Shown here in pieces: positions 12,063 to 23,899 of a stretch of DNA of 64,000 nt. The notes below the pieces were generated by a model. It was not told the DNA's origin. It saw only the letters and a list, made by a program, of their open reading frames with translations, and did not search any database. Location: positions 23,342,798 through 23,406,797 of the forward strand of contig NC_080701.1 in NCBI RefSeq assembly GCF_030445035.2. The letters are read 5' to 3'. The position numbers and the translations under genes were made by a program. The DNA is from Dasypus novemcinctus (lineage: Eukaryota > Chordata > Mammalia > Cingulata > Dasypodidae). How positions within the stretch are numbered: the first letter of the stretch is position 1; every line of letters starts with the position of its first letter.

Positions 12063-12429
12063 TGGTGCAGTTTTAAAAAAATAAATTAAAAAATTTATTC
12101 TGTTACCATATCTACAACCTAACATTTCACATTTTAACCCCATTCATATATGTATTTCAGTACTATTAACTACTTTCACAGTGTTGTGCTAACAGTTCAC
12201 CTTTTAACCACATTCATATATGTATTTCAGTGCTATTAATTATTTTCACCATCACCAACCACCATTACCAAAAAGTTTCCATTGTTCCAGATATGAACCA
12301 TGTACATTTTAAGACTTAACTTCCTATTCCCTAGCCTCATCCCAGCCCCTGGTAAATTTTATTCTAGATTCTGATACTATGAGTTTAGTTATTTTAATTT
12401 CCCATTAGTGAAATCATACAATATTTGTC

Positions 12430-13330
12430 CTATTTTGTTTGGTTTATTTCACTCAACATGATGTCTTCAGATTTCTTCCATGTTGTTGCATGTATCAGAA
12501 CTTCATTCCTTTTTGCTGTGATTCTCCATACATACAGTGGAATATCCATCATATGTATTTGCCACATTTTGTTTAGCCATTCATTGGTTGATGGACATTT
12601 GGGCTGCTTCCATCTTTTGGTAATTGTGAATAATATTGGTGTGCCAATATTTGTTCGATTCCCTTCTTTCAGTTCTGGGTAAATACCTAGTAGAGGGATG
12701 GCTGGGTCAAATGTTAGTTCTATGCTTAGCTTTATGAGGAATGGCCAAATTGTCTTCCACAGGGACTGTACTATTTTATATTGCACCAGCAATGAATGAG
12801 TGTTCCTGTTTTTCCACATACTCTCCAATGCTTGTTATTTTCTATTTTTAAAATAACATCTATTATCTAACCAAGGATATAAAGGACTGTGGTTTTGATT
12901 TGCATTTCCCTGATGGCTAATGATATTGAGCATCTATGAAAGTGCTTTCTTTCCATTTGCATATCCTCTTTGGAGAGATGTCTGTTAAAGAGTTTTGTCC
13001 ATTTTTATTCGGGTTGTTTGCCTTTTTGTTAGTAAGTTGAAAGATTTCTTCACATATTCTGGATATTAAACCTTTATCAGATATGTGGTTTCCAGATATT
13101 TTCACACATTATATAGATTGTTATTTATCTTTCATGATAAAGTCCTTTAGGGACCCAAAGTTTCTAATTTTGATGAGGTTCCATTTATCTATTGTTTCTT
13201 TTGTTGCTTGTGATTTATGAGTGAATCTAAGAAACCATTGCCTAACATAAAGTCCTGAAGATGCTTCCTTATATTTTCTAATAGAAGTTTTATAGTTTTG
13301 TTTTTTATATTTAGGTCTAGGATTCATTTT
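12430..13330 (-). pseudogene. LINE-1 ORF2 carboxyl-terminal region, decayed
   Basis: Translated on the minus strand, the pieces are recognisable LINE-1 ORF2 carboxyl end: KETIDKWNLIKIRNF, then DKGLISRICEEIFQL..KANNPNKNGQ, then ELTFDPAIPLLGIYP, then WKQPKCPSTNEWLNKMW. They fall in three separate frames with stops between them, so the gene is dead. No function is expected. Confidence 0.85.
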
Positions 13331-14302
13331 TAGTTCATTTTTGTATACTGTGTGTGATAGTGATCCAACTACATTTTTTTTTGTTTTTTTTTAACAATTT
13401 GAGGTCCAGTTTTCCCAGCACCATTTGTTCATGAGACAATTCTTTCCCCATTGAGCAGACTTGGAACCCTTGCCAAAAATCATTTGGTCATAAATGTGAG
13501 GGTTGACTTCTGAATTCTCAATTTGAGTCAATTTGTCTCTATTTGTAGCAGTACCATGCTATTTTGACTACTATGGCTTTGTAATAGCTTAAAAGATCAG
13601 GAAGCGTGAGTCTGCCAATTTTATTTTTCTATTTCACTATGGTTTTGGCTATTCGGTGTCCATTACTCTTCCATATAAATTTCATGATTGCTTTTTCCAT
13701 TTCTGCAAAAAGGATATTGGAATTTTGATTGGGATTGCATTGACTCTGTAAATCTCTGGGTAAAATTGACATCTTAGCAATATTTAGTCTTCCAGTCCAT
13801 GAATATAGAATGTTTTTTTATTTATATAGGTCTTCTTTCTTTTAGCAATGTCTTGTAGTTTAACTGTAAGAGTACTTTATATTCTTGGTTACATTTATTC
13901 CTCACTATTTCATTCTTTTATTCTCTATTGTAAATAGAATTTTTCTTGATATTTTTGCCTGATTGTTCATTACTAACATATAAAAACACTACTGATTTTT
14001 ACATATTGATCTTGTACCATGTCATTTTGCTGAATTCATTTATTCGCTCTAGGAGATTGGTTGTAGATTTTTCAGGACTTTCTGTATATAGGATCATGCC
14101 ATTTGCATAAAGCAAGTTTTACTTCTTCCTTTCCAATTGGAATGACTGTTATTTCTTTCATTTGCTTAAAACTGTTCTAGCTAGAACTTCTAGTACAATG
14201 TTGAATATCAGTGGTGGTATCCTTGTCTTGTTTCTGATCTTAGAAGGTAAGCTTTCAGCATTTTACCATTGAATGTGATATAAGCTGTGTGTTATATACA
14301 CC

Positions 14303-14931
14303 TGTGACAGTATGAGTTAGATAAACCCTAAAGAAGATTATGTTTTTGAACTAATCCATTCTTGTAGGTGTGAGACCCTTGGATTGCATTAGATTTCCAT
14401 TAAGAGTCTTGATTAGATCACTTGATTAGATAGCTTTTGATTGGGCTACATTAGTGAAGCATGATTCAGGTTGGGACTCCACCCTCTTACTGGAGCCTTA
14501 TATATACAGGGAGAAAGGATGTACAAATAAAAGGGAGCTCTGCCATTTTGACAGGGCCATGTGAGAGAAATGACTCAAGAATCACTAGCAGCTGAAGCTG
14601 AAACACAAAGACCCCAAAAGGCTGGGCCCATGGAGCTCAAGGCTCAAAAGATGGGCCTTGTGCCTGATGGCCCAAAGCTGAGTTCCGGGAGACAGTGAGC
14701 CTTGAGTGGAAGGCCGGGACCTCAGCGGTGGGGATACCATCTTGCCTAACCATGTGGAAGAACACCAGGATCACCAGTAGCTGACTTTGGTGAGAAAGCA
14801 TCTCCGATGGTGCTCTGATTTAGAGTTAGAGTTTTTTTGGGAACTGTAAGCTTTTATTCTAATATATTTCCCATTATAAAAGCCAACCCATTTTTGTTAC
14901 TTTGCATTGGCAGCACTTTGGCAAACTATGA
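14303..14931 (+). mobile_element. Solitary LTR (ERVL/MaLR-like) inside LINE-1
   Basis: The block starts 'tgtgacagtatgag' and ends 'gcaaactatgaca' (TG...CA ends). It contains a TATA-like 'ccttatatatacagg' at about 14500 and 'aaataaaag' at about 14528. The LINE-1 reverse-transcriptase sequence stops at its left edge ('gctgtgtgttatatac') and resumes at its right edge ('atgccctttttaatatt'), showing a clean insertion. The last 90 bases (aaaagccaacccattttt, gcattggcagcactttgg) resemble mammalian ERVL-type LTR ends. No internal retroviral sequence is attached. Confidence 0.65.
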
Positions 14932-15184
14932 CAATGCCCTTTTTAATATTGGGGAAGTTTCTTTCTATTCCTAGTTTCCTAAGAGTTTTTTCCCTTTGCT
15001 CTGTTAATGTTGCAGATTATGTTTGTTGATTTTCTTATGTGGATTTTCTTATTGATCTTCTGTCTGGAATAGTAGGAATCACCTGCTATTAGTGTAGAAA
15101 TTTCCATTTCTCCCACAAATCTGTAAAAATTTGCTTCATATACTTTGGAGTTCTACTGATAACTTCATATTTATTTATGTATGT

Positions 15185-15615
15185 ATGTATTTTGACTTTT
15201 AAAAAATTCTTTTAAAGAGACAGATTATACAAAATGTTACCTTAAAAATATAAGAGGATTCCATATACCCTCACTCCCCACCCCCACCCCCACTCCTCCC
15301 ACATCATCAATTTCTTTGATCAGTATGGCACATTCATTGCATTTGATGAATACATTTTGGAGCACGGCTGCACAGCATGGATTACATTGTAGTTTACACT
15401 CTCTCCCAGTCCATTCAGTGGGTTATGGCAGGATATATGATGTTCTTCAACTGTCCCTGCAATATCATTCAGAACATCTCCAAGTCCTCAAAATGCCCCC
15501 ACATCACACCTCTTCTTCCCTCTACCTGCCCCCAGCAACTCCTGTGGCCACTGTCTCCACATCAATGATAGTTTCTTCCATTGCTAGAGTCACAATAATT
15601 CTGTATGCAGATCCC
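15185..15615 (-). mobile_element. Xenarthran A-tailed repeat, copy 3
   Basis: Antisense copy of the same subtype as 8075-8640. Compare 'tttggagcacggctgcacag' with 'tttggagcactgctgcaccg', and 'aaaatgcccccacatcacac'. It is 5'-truncated and inserted in LINE-1 ORF2 sequence. Confidence 0.75.
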
Positions 15616-15989
15616 AAAAGCAGGCCTTGCCTGCCTATTTTGCTATCTTCCAGGATGTCTGTGCTGCATAATTTTTTGATATTCTCTTTTTAGTTACCAT
15701 GAGGCTTATATTTAATATCCTAAATATCATTCAAATTGATACTAACTTTCCTTCAATTGCATGTATGAACCATGTTCCTTTATCCCTTCTCTCATACTAT
15801 CTATTGTCCTTTTCTTTCAACTGGAGGGACTCACATTAACATATCTTGTAGGGCATTTCTAGTAATAATGAATGTTCACAGCATTGTTTATCTGGGAATG
15901 TCTCAATTTCTCCCTCACTTTTGATGGGATGTTTTGCCAGGTTAGAATTCTCAGTTGACTTTTTTTCTGTAAGTCCTTAAAATATGTCA

Positions 15990-16605
15990 ACTTTTCTCCC
16001 CCTTCACCCTCCGCCATCCTCCTGTTTTTGCTGGCTGTGTCTATTTGCTGTGTGATCTTCTGTATCTATTTCTCTTTTTGTCTTCTCTTCTTGTTTTTCT
16101 CCTCTAGGATTCACCGGGATTTGATCCTAGTTACCTCTGATGTGGAGAGAGATTCCTTGTCAATTGCACCACCTCAGTTCCTGGTCTCTGCTGTACTTTA
16201 TCTTGACTCTCTCCTTTGTCTCTCATTTGTTGTGTCATCATCTTGCTGTGTGATTCATTTGTGCAGGCACTGGCTCACCACATGGGCACTCAGCTTGCCA
16301 TGCGAGCACTCAGCTTGCCATGTGGGCATTCATGTGGGAACTCAGCTCACCATGCATGCACTTGGCTCACCACATGGGTACTTGGCTTGCCACACGGGCA
16401 CTCATGTGGGTACTTGGCTCACCATGTGGGCACCCACCTGGGCACTTGGTTCTCTACATGGGTACTCGGCTTGCCACATGGTCACTGACTCGCCACACAG
16501 GCATGCTTTCTTTTCTACTTTTTCACCAGGAGGCCCCAGGAATCGAATCTGGGTCCTCCCATATGATAGGCAGAGGCCCTACCACTTAAGCCACATTGGC
16601 TTCTC
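15990..16605 (-). mobile_element. DAS-type SINE with expanded internal minisatellite
   Basis: Perfect 12-base target duplications 'taaaatatgtca' lie at 15978-15989 and 16606-16617. The tail end ('gctggctgtgtctatttgctg') and the tRNA-like head ('cccatatgatagg...accacttaagccacattggc') match the other DAS SINEs. The centre is replaced or expanded by about 11 units of a 20-bp repeat (16265-16505). A run of 206 codons without a stop crosses it, but this is repeat-driven and starts outside the SINE. Confidence 0.85.
16265..16505. repeat. 20-bp minisatellite, ~11 units, inside a SINE
   Basis: The unit approximates 'cacttggctcaccacatggg'. Starts occur at 16268, 16287, 16307 and 16327 and continue with variants to 16505. 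Units differ by several bases, mostly C/T and A/G changes, and two are shortened. Confidence 0.85.
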
Positions 16606-18999
16606 TAAAATATGTCATCTTATGTCTTCTCACCTCTATGGTTTCTGATGAGAAATCCTCAATATTATTGAGAATCCCTTGCTCATGATGAGTTGACTCT
16701 CTCTTGCTACTTTCAAGATTTTCTCTTTTGTCTTTGACATTTGACAATTTGATTATAACATGTTTCTGTGAGGTTATCATTGAGTTTACACTTTTATTGT
16801 TGAGCTTCTTGGATGTATATGTTCTTGTCTTTCATCCAGTTTGGGATATTTTTGGCAAATACTTTATCTAGTATTCTTTTTCCTTTTGCCCCTTCTCTCT
16901 CTTCTCCTCGGACTCCCATAATGTGTATATTGGTTGCTTGATGGTGTCCCACAGGTCCCTTATGATCTGTTCACTTTTCTTCACTCCTTTATCTTTCTGC
17001 TTCTCAGACTGGAGTTTTTCAAATGTTCTATATTCAAGTTTGCTGATTATTTCTTCTGGAAGCTTTAATCTGCTTTTTAACCTCTCTAGTGACTGCTTTA
17101 TTTCAGTTATTGTATTTTCAGCTCCAGCATTTCTGTTTCACTCCTTTTTATAATTTCTCTCTCCTTATTAAAATTCTCATATTGTTCACATACCATTTTC
17201 CCAGTATCCTTTAGTATGTTGTTTGTGTTACTTTAAGCTCTTTGAGCATATTTATGATAGTTTTTATAAAGTTTTTTTCTGGTATATCCAATATCTAGGC
17301 TTCCTCAGAGATGGTTTCTGTCATTTTTTTCCCCCTTGGGTGAACTACCTTTACCTGTTTTTTTAATATGTGCTCAGTTACTTTTCTTTTTCTAAGTTCA
17401 GACATGTGAATATTTTAATGTGTTAACTCGAGAAATGAGATTCTCCTCCTTCCAAGAGTTTGCTGATTGTTTGTTTCCTTATTTTTAGGTATTGTAGTAG
17501 TCTATTTGTTTAGTGATTTTTCCAAACTCTATGAAAAGACTATATTCCTTTAGTTGTGTGGTCACTACTGTGTCTGTTCCTTTAGCTTATATTTGGCTGG
17601 TGATATGACCTAGATTTCCTTTAATGCCATGATTGAACAACTACAGCAACAACAATAAGAATAAAGGCAGTTATAAAACACTTCTCCAGGTCTTTTCATG
17701 TTGACTCAGAAATGGGGCTTTCCATCAGTGCTCAGCTAGTCTTCCAAAAGTCTAAAGAGCAGCCTGATTTGAAAGTTTACTCTCCCCTCAGACTTTTTTG
17801 AATGAGCATGTCATGTGTCTTTCCCTGTGTATGCACATGGGCTTACAAATTCTCCCCAATACATGGACATTTCAAAAGTCCCAATGTCACCAGAAAATTC
17901 TCTGCAATCTTAACTGTAATCTTCAGACCCAATTGGTTGCAAGTTGATTGTTTCCGAACAGTGTATTAATTCCCATGCCAGCTGCTCCTTTCTATAAATG
18001 GAGTTCTGGAACAGGGGAAGCAGAGACTAGGAGTTATAGGCAGGTTTGAACAGATGTATATACACCCTTACCCATGAATAAGGTGTACTTTTCTCCCTTT
18101 TGAATCTGGGACTAGCAAACTTCAGTGGGAGTACAAGCTGCCACCATGCACAATGAAGGATGGGTGGGGAATGAGCCTGTTAAAGTGCCTTGAGGCTTTA
18201 CTACCACTTAAAAATTGTTGCTTTCTTGATTCACCCTTCACTTGGTTACTATAAACCATTGACTGTTTTCTAGAGTTGTGAGAGAGTGATTTGACTAATT
18301 CTGCTTGTTTCCCAATATTTCTTGGGAGGTTGGGATTTTGGAACATCTTACCCTACCATCTTGCTGATGTCATACTCCCCTAGTTGTGATTTTAGTACAA
18401 TATTTTAAATTCCCATTGCGAATTCTACATTCAGAATTTGTTTTTATTTTCTTTCTGCCACCTAGTTTCAATTTCTAGTCACATTCATTTCCTTGTTCTG
18501 AACTTCTGTAGAACAACTGTAGTCTTTGTTCTTTCTTAATTAGTTTTTGGTTTTCTAGCTTTATGCTGACATCTTTTATTACTCTCTTCAATTTTGTGCC
18601 CATTATTTTGTATATTTCAAAAGTCCATTTTTTATTTCTTTTTGTAAACTCTACTCTTATCTCTATTATTCTGTTTCTTATAATTCTTTTGTTAATTCTT
18701 CACAGTTTTTAATTGAATGTTTACCTCAAATCTTAATTACTGATTTATTTATTTATTTTTATGTTGTAGTTTTTATTAATTTTGTCATGGATGCTTTGAA
18801 AATTTTGTTTAATTTCAAACACTCCTTGTGATCTATATTATTTATTATTCATTTTTAATGCCTTGAAATGATTACTATCATTCTTATACTGGCCCTTGAG
18901 TGTTACCTCTAACACTCAAGAGGCAGTGGGGCAGGCAAGTCTGAGCTTTTTTCCCTTTCAATTTTCAAAATAAAATAGATACATTTTTCAGATTCCTCT

Positions 19000-20150
19000 T
19001 TTTTTAATTAGAAGAAAATTTTACATTGCATAACATAACTTAATGAGTTTTTGCAAAGTTAACACATATCTGTAACCAGCAGCCAGATATAGAAATAGAG
19101 CATTAGAAGATATTCACAATCTCCTTACAATGCCTTGCTGTCATTATCCCCAAGAGTAATCCATAATTTGACTTTAAATGCCATCATTTAGTTTGCTTGA
19201 AATGGAAAGTTATTTAAATGAAATTGTAAGGATTCTATTTTTTTTTTTTTTTTTTTTTGCTGATGTATTTTACCCATTATATATTTGTGAGCTTCATCTT
19301 TGCCATTAGGTTTGGAATTATTTGTTCATTCTCATTGCTGTATACTGAATGTGTAAACCTCCATATAGTTATATATTTCTCTTTTGGTGGGTGTATTAAT
19401 CATGGTTTTCCAGAGAATCAGAGAACCAATAAGAACTGATAGTATATATATCTTATTTATAGAAGCTAGCTAGAAGGAACTGACTTGAACAACTTTTGGG
19501 ACAGGCAAGTCTGAACTTTGTAGGGCAGGCCAGAAGCTGAACATATGATATAAGCTGGCCCTCTTGAATGATGCTGATTTTAGAAATCTTCAGCGTATAT
19601 GTATGCATTCTGATAGGATATACCTGAAATTAGAATGACTGAATCATAGTTTTGACTAAGCACTGCTTTTGACAGTACTGACAAATAGCTTTATTTTGTA
19701 ATTTTATCCATTTTTTACACTCTAAAGAGCAGCTGATGAGAGTTTAGATACCCAAAATGCTGGTCAATATTTATATTGTTACCATATTTTTAAAAAATGT
19801 TAGCCTTTCTGATGAATGTGATATGATTGTAATTTGCTTTTCCCAATGGCAGTTGAAACTGTCTTAATTTTTATTAGACATTTGAATATTCATTTTTTTG
19901 TGAAGTCCATTCAGCTACTTTCCTTGGTTTCTCTTCTTATTTCATAATGATTTGTCATGTTTCTTTATCTTGTATGGATATTAGCTATTTGTCCCTATCT
20001 ATGACTTGCATTTTCATTCTGTTCAAAGTATCTTTGACAAACAGGAATTATGACTTTTAATAATATCCTATTTTTTTCCCCTTAGAGTTAGTACATAGCG
20101 TGTCCTGTTTAAGAGATTTTTATTTTTTTTGCTCTGTTATTTTGAAATTA
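19000..20150 (-). mobile_element. Old LINE-1 3' region, antisense
   Basis: The sequence reads as LINE-1 3' UTR and ORF2 end backwards: 'tttttgcaaagttaacacat', 'caatctccttacaatgcc', 'gtatactgaatg', then 'cttttcccaatggcagttga' and 'tcttgtatggatattagc'. It is broken by a poly-T run (19238-19258) and a LTR-like fragment near 19391-19560 ('gttttccagagaatcag'). Confidence 0.6.
19238..19258. repeat. Poly-T tract (21 T)
   Basis: An uninterrupted run of T, probably the antisense A-tail of a retrocopy. Confidence 0.8.
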
Positions 20151-20159
20151 TGCATATCC

Positions 20160-20640
20160 ATGCACCTTATTTGCCAGTGCTGCTATAACAAATATTACAC
20201 CCTGGTTGACATAAACAACTGGAATTTATTGTCTGACAGTTTTAGAGGGTAGAAGACTAAAATCAAGGTACTGGGAGGCCATGCTTTCTCTAAATTCTGT
20301 AGAATATTGGTAGTGTCTTAGTGGCAATCAATCTTTGCTTCTCCATGACAATCTGTCTCCTTATGATGTGTCCTTATCTTTTTCTACTTCTATGTCTAAA
20401 TATCCTTTGCTTATAAGGACTCCAGTCATGCATGATTAAAGCACACCCTGATTCAATTTGGCCTCATCTTAGTAGGTTCTTTGAAGATCCTATTAAAAAT
20501 GAGTCCACACTCAAAGGACCAGGGGCTAGTCCTTGACTATATAATTTGCAAATGAGCTCACACCCTTAGGACTTTGGGGATTAGAACTTGAATATGTCTA
20601 ATGGGGGAAATAATTAAATCCAAAATACCATGTTTAGTCT
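20160..20640 (-). mobile_element. MLT1-type MaLR solitary LTR
   Basis: The + strand reads as the complement of an MLT1 LTR: 'gctgctataacaaatatta', 'aaacaactggaatttattg', 'ttataaggactccagtca', 'ggcctcatcttagtaggtt', 'gggggaaataattaaatcc'. This order is characteristic of the mammalian ERVL-MaLR family. No internal region. Confidence 0.7.
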
Positions 20641-22334
20641 TTTAGTGATAAGTTGTATTTGAAAGGCATTTGTTTTTTTTCCTACTTTTTAAACAAAAAC
20701 TATTCATTATTTTTATCTCCCAACAAAACCACATAAGTTCAATGGAGCTTCGTAAACTCACTGAATTCTCTTCTGTCAAGACTCCATCTCATTGCCTTGT
20801 AGGATTTAGGATAAAAATTGTAGTTTTATTCTTATGTTACTGGAAGGCAAATTGAGATTAATACGTTTTACCTATTTCGCTTATTTTTTATTATCTTTTC
20901 CCCTACCTACTTAAATTTTTATTAGTTGTTGGGAGCTCTGGAAATAGCTTCTTTGTTTCTCGTTTGTTCTTGAAAATCTTCCATTTTTAAGATCACTTCA
21001 TGTTTCATTCTTGAAATTTTTCTTAGCTTTAATCTTTGACCTCACTAATTCATACTTCAGTTATAGCCAACCTTTTTCAGAATAATAATTTACATTAAAA
21101 TCAACAGTTACATTTTACTTTCTGTGATTTGTGGTTGTTTTTTTCCATAATTTTCTGTTCTTCCTTCAATAAGAACTGTCTGCTTTTCTTCACGTGGAAA
21201 CAATGAAATATACTGGCAAAGCAAATGGGTTCTTTGTCGAGTTCTAACACTCATTAGATATGTCATTTGGGAGAATTATTTAATGTATTTTTTGCATGAT
21301 GTAAAATATAGTTGGTGTGAAAAATAAAAATGTTTTAAAAAATGTAAAGTGCTGAGGACAGTGCAGGGCATATGATCAGCACTCAATTCGTGGTAGGTAT
21401 TTTTAGAGATACTATTCTTTTATAACTAATTCCTGATTCTTGGGTGTAATATCCACTCTTATTTCTCTAAGGATATTTGATACCCTTATTTTAAGATGAT
21501 GTTTTACTCATACACTTCACTCAACTCAGGAGTAATTCATTCCATTTATTAAATTTGTTACCTTTCTTTCATGAGAGAGACATTCCTTAGTAATTTAGTA
21601 ATTTCTGTTTTGTATTTGCCATTGTAGTTGAGATTCTGTCAGACATTCTGCTGCCTCTGTTTTTCATTCAGTCTGAAATAATGCAGGCATCTGCTATAAC
21701 ATAGCTTACAGAATTTTCAGGGATCATGGTAAGGATACAGTTTGCCTCAGGTAGGGGTTATTGATCAGTTATCTTCTGTGTCTTTGTGCTTCATGTATTT
21801 CCTAGAATTTCCAGTCATCAGCAGCACTGCCCTGGTTTTCTTTACTAATCCTACAAACTCTGCTTCTGCTTAAAATCAGAGATCTCTCTTGATTTTGGTT
21901 TGTCTTGAGAAGAAATTGTGGATTTACTGTTGATGATATCTGTCTGCATTTGATAAGGTTGTTCAAGTATTAACCCTTTACACTTCCAGAGTCACTTCCC
22001 CTTCCTGGATGTCACCATCTTAGGATGCTGAACATTATACTTAATCTCTGATATATCTGAGCTCTTATCCCTGCACCTATGGCATTCCTCACTGAGTTCT
22101 TATCCGGCTTAAGTCTTTCCAGTCCTTTTTCCTTTCAGGTTTTATATGTTGAGAGTTGCCAATGGCTCTAATTATGTAGGAATATGTATATTTGTATTTA
22201 TAATATTTTTATCCTTTCATTATTTTCAGCATGGAATGTAAGCCTATAGCCGTGTCTCATTCATCTCAACTAGAAGAAGGCTTATGTTTTTTATGACTAG
22301 CAGCAATTAATATATATTTTTCCTTTATTTTTAA

Positions 22335-22630
22335 GGAATCTTTAGATTACATAAATGTTATGTCAAAAATACAGGAGATTCCTGTATACCCTCCACCCCC
22401 TCCCACATTTTCCTGCATTAACAACATCTTTCATCAGTGTGGTACGTTTGTTACAATTGATGAAAAAATTGATGCATTTTTGGGACATTGGAATTATTCT
22501 GCATGATATTGCGATAATAGCTACAAGCCGTTATACATTTTGCCAAAACCTATAAAATTGTGTGGTGCAAAATGTAAACTATAATGTAAACTTAATAGCA
22601 GTGCTTCAATATATAGTTTTAATAATGCTA
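22335..22630 (-). mobile_element. Xenarthran A-tailed repeat, copy 4 (3' part)
   Basis: Antisense 3' end: 'ttagattacataaatgtta', 'acaggagattcctgtatacc', 'ttaacaacatctttcatcag', 'gtttgttacaattgatgaa', 'gcaaaatgtaaactataatg'. It belongs to the same older subtype as 4190-4815 and ends about 230 bases before ADAM18 exon 3. Confidence 0.7.
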
Positions 22631-22857
22631 AAATTACTTTTTAAAAAAAATTTAGTCTTCAGGTTTCCTCTAAAAACCAGCATTTTAAATATATTGCTTC
22701 ATTGCGTGGGTCTGTATAAAGAATGATAAATACTGAAAAATATGTTCTTTTTTTTAAGGGACTGAGTGCTCTTTTCTTAAAATTGGATGAAAAGTAATGT
22801 TTAACTTCATATATTTCTTATTTCCTGTATCATCTCTATTAATTTGCTTTATTTTAG

Positions 22858-22913
22858 ATGGTTTATGTCATTACAATTGATGAAACGCCATACACTCTGC
22901 ATCTCAGGAAACA
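22858..22913 (+). CDS. ADAM18: ADAM18 exon 3: prodomain
   Basis: The 56-base exon has acceptor 'attttag' and donor 'gtaaga'. It encodes MVYVITIDETPYTLHLRK plus two bases, matching human MIYIITIDGQPYTLHLGK. This is the conserved ADAM prodomain strand that is always followed by 'k..fl..nf'. It starts in phase 0 and ends in phase 2, consistent with exons 2 and 4. Confidence 0.95.
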
Positions 22914-23249
22914 GTAAGATATAAATTTCCCTTAAAGCTTAGGTTTTATTTTTTTAAGTACTTGTACATTAATTAAATTAAGGAATGTATTTTAATGAAG
23001 CTTGTATTATCCATTTTTCAATTTAGGATTCATTAGGTCTTGACACTAGATCCATGAAGCTCTTTCATTTTTATTTTCTTGTTATTTTAAATTCAAGAAA
23101 TGAGGTACATTCTTGTAAATCTTCAGTTTAGTATAAGTCATTGTATGTAAGAATTGCCAAGTTATGTACGTCTCTGATATGAAATCAAACATAGTTACAC
23201 ATCAAGTTGTTATTGGTATACTTTGTGTGGATGTATTATTTATTATTAT

Positions 23250-23640
23250 TTAATCATTTATTTTAACAAATTTATTGGTATATTTAAATGTCATATTGTC
23301 ACGTTTCAAGTGTACATTTAAATAATATTTAATAACTTTATGTAATGTTGCCGCTATCATTCATAAAGCAGTTTTAGAATATTTTCATTTCCCAAATAAT
23401 ATTTCTCATGCCAATTTACAGTTAATCTCTGTTCCCAGCCGCAGCCCCAAGAAAAAAATCAATCTACTTTCTGTCTCCAAATTTGAATTTTCTCAACACT
23501 TCATATGCATGGAATCAAGCTTCTTTTTCTCTCTTTACGTCTTTGAAAGTATATATTTATACTCAATTGCTTTTTGTCTGCCCGCATCTTTTCCATGGAA
23601 CAAGGCTGGAGAAAATGATTCTCACTTAATTCATTACTGT
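23250..23640 (-). mobile_element. Old LINE-1 3' UTR fragment, antisense
   Basis: 'caagtgtacatttaaataat', 'taatgttgccgctatcatt', 'agaatattttcatttccca', 'aatcaatctactttctgtct' and 'atatgcatggaatcaagc' follow the order of a mammalian L1M 3' UTR read backwards. The right edge is uncertain. Confidence 0.6.
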
Positions 23641-23899
23641 TTTCACCTAATGCATGATCATTAAACACAGGTTGGTCCTTAATGCCGCTACAACTCCACT
23701 AGAAATGCTTTTTGATGGGCCAATCAATGATCTTCATGTTTCTGAAAGAAGTGATTATTTCTTAGTCTTCATTTTTCTTTGACATGTTGGCAGCAGGTGG
23801 TATAGCTGATCATACACTCTTTTATAAAATACTTTATTCATTTAACTTCCAGCGTTCTGCAGACTCCTGGTTTAACTCTTATTGTGGTTGCTTCTTGGT

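Larger units (their letters stand above)
11620..18385 (-). mobile_element. Antisense LINE-1 with a recognisable 5' end, internally deleted and interrupted
   Basis: Read on the minus strand, the 5' end is near 18385 ('ggggagtatgacatcagcaa' then 'gatggtaggg', typical of a LINE-1 5' UTR start). It is followed by 5' UTR (17640-18385), ORF1 (about 15640-17600), a piece of the endonuclease region (15040-15180), reverse transcriptase and ORF2 carboxyl end (15040 down to 12430) and 3' UTR (to 11620). It is interrupted by an LTR (14303-14931), an A-tailed repeat (15185-15615) and two SINEs. Much of ORF2 between endonuclease and RT is missing. More than one original insertion may be merged here. Confidence 0.75.
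7858..22857 (+). other. ADAM18: ADAM18 intron 2 (15.0 kb, filled with retroelements)
   Basis: The intron runs from the donor gtaatt at 7858 to the acceptor 'tattttag' at 22857. It is dominated by antisense LINE-1 sequence, two DAS SINEs, three A-tailed repeats and LTR pieces, listed separately. Parts with nothing recognised are 8641-9179, 9580-9860, 18386-19000 and 20641-22334. Confidence 0.85.

Noticed and set aside
16265..16505. Regular spaced repeats resembling a CRISPR array
   Set aside because: Units are contiguous without unique spacers, about 20 bases and degenerate, inside a SINE with target duplications in a mammalian intron.
16028..16648. A 206-codon open frame with repeated amino-acid motifs
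   Set aside because: It spans a SINE and its 20-bp minisatellite; a 20-bp unit cycles through all three frames, so stop-free runs appear in several frames. No start context, homology or codon pattern supports it.
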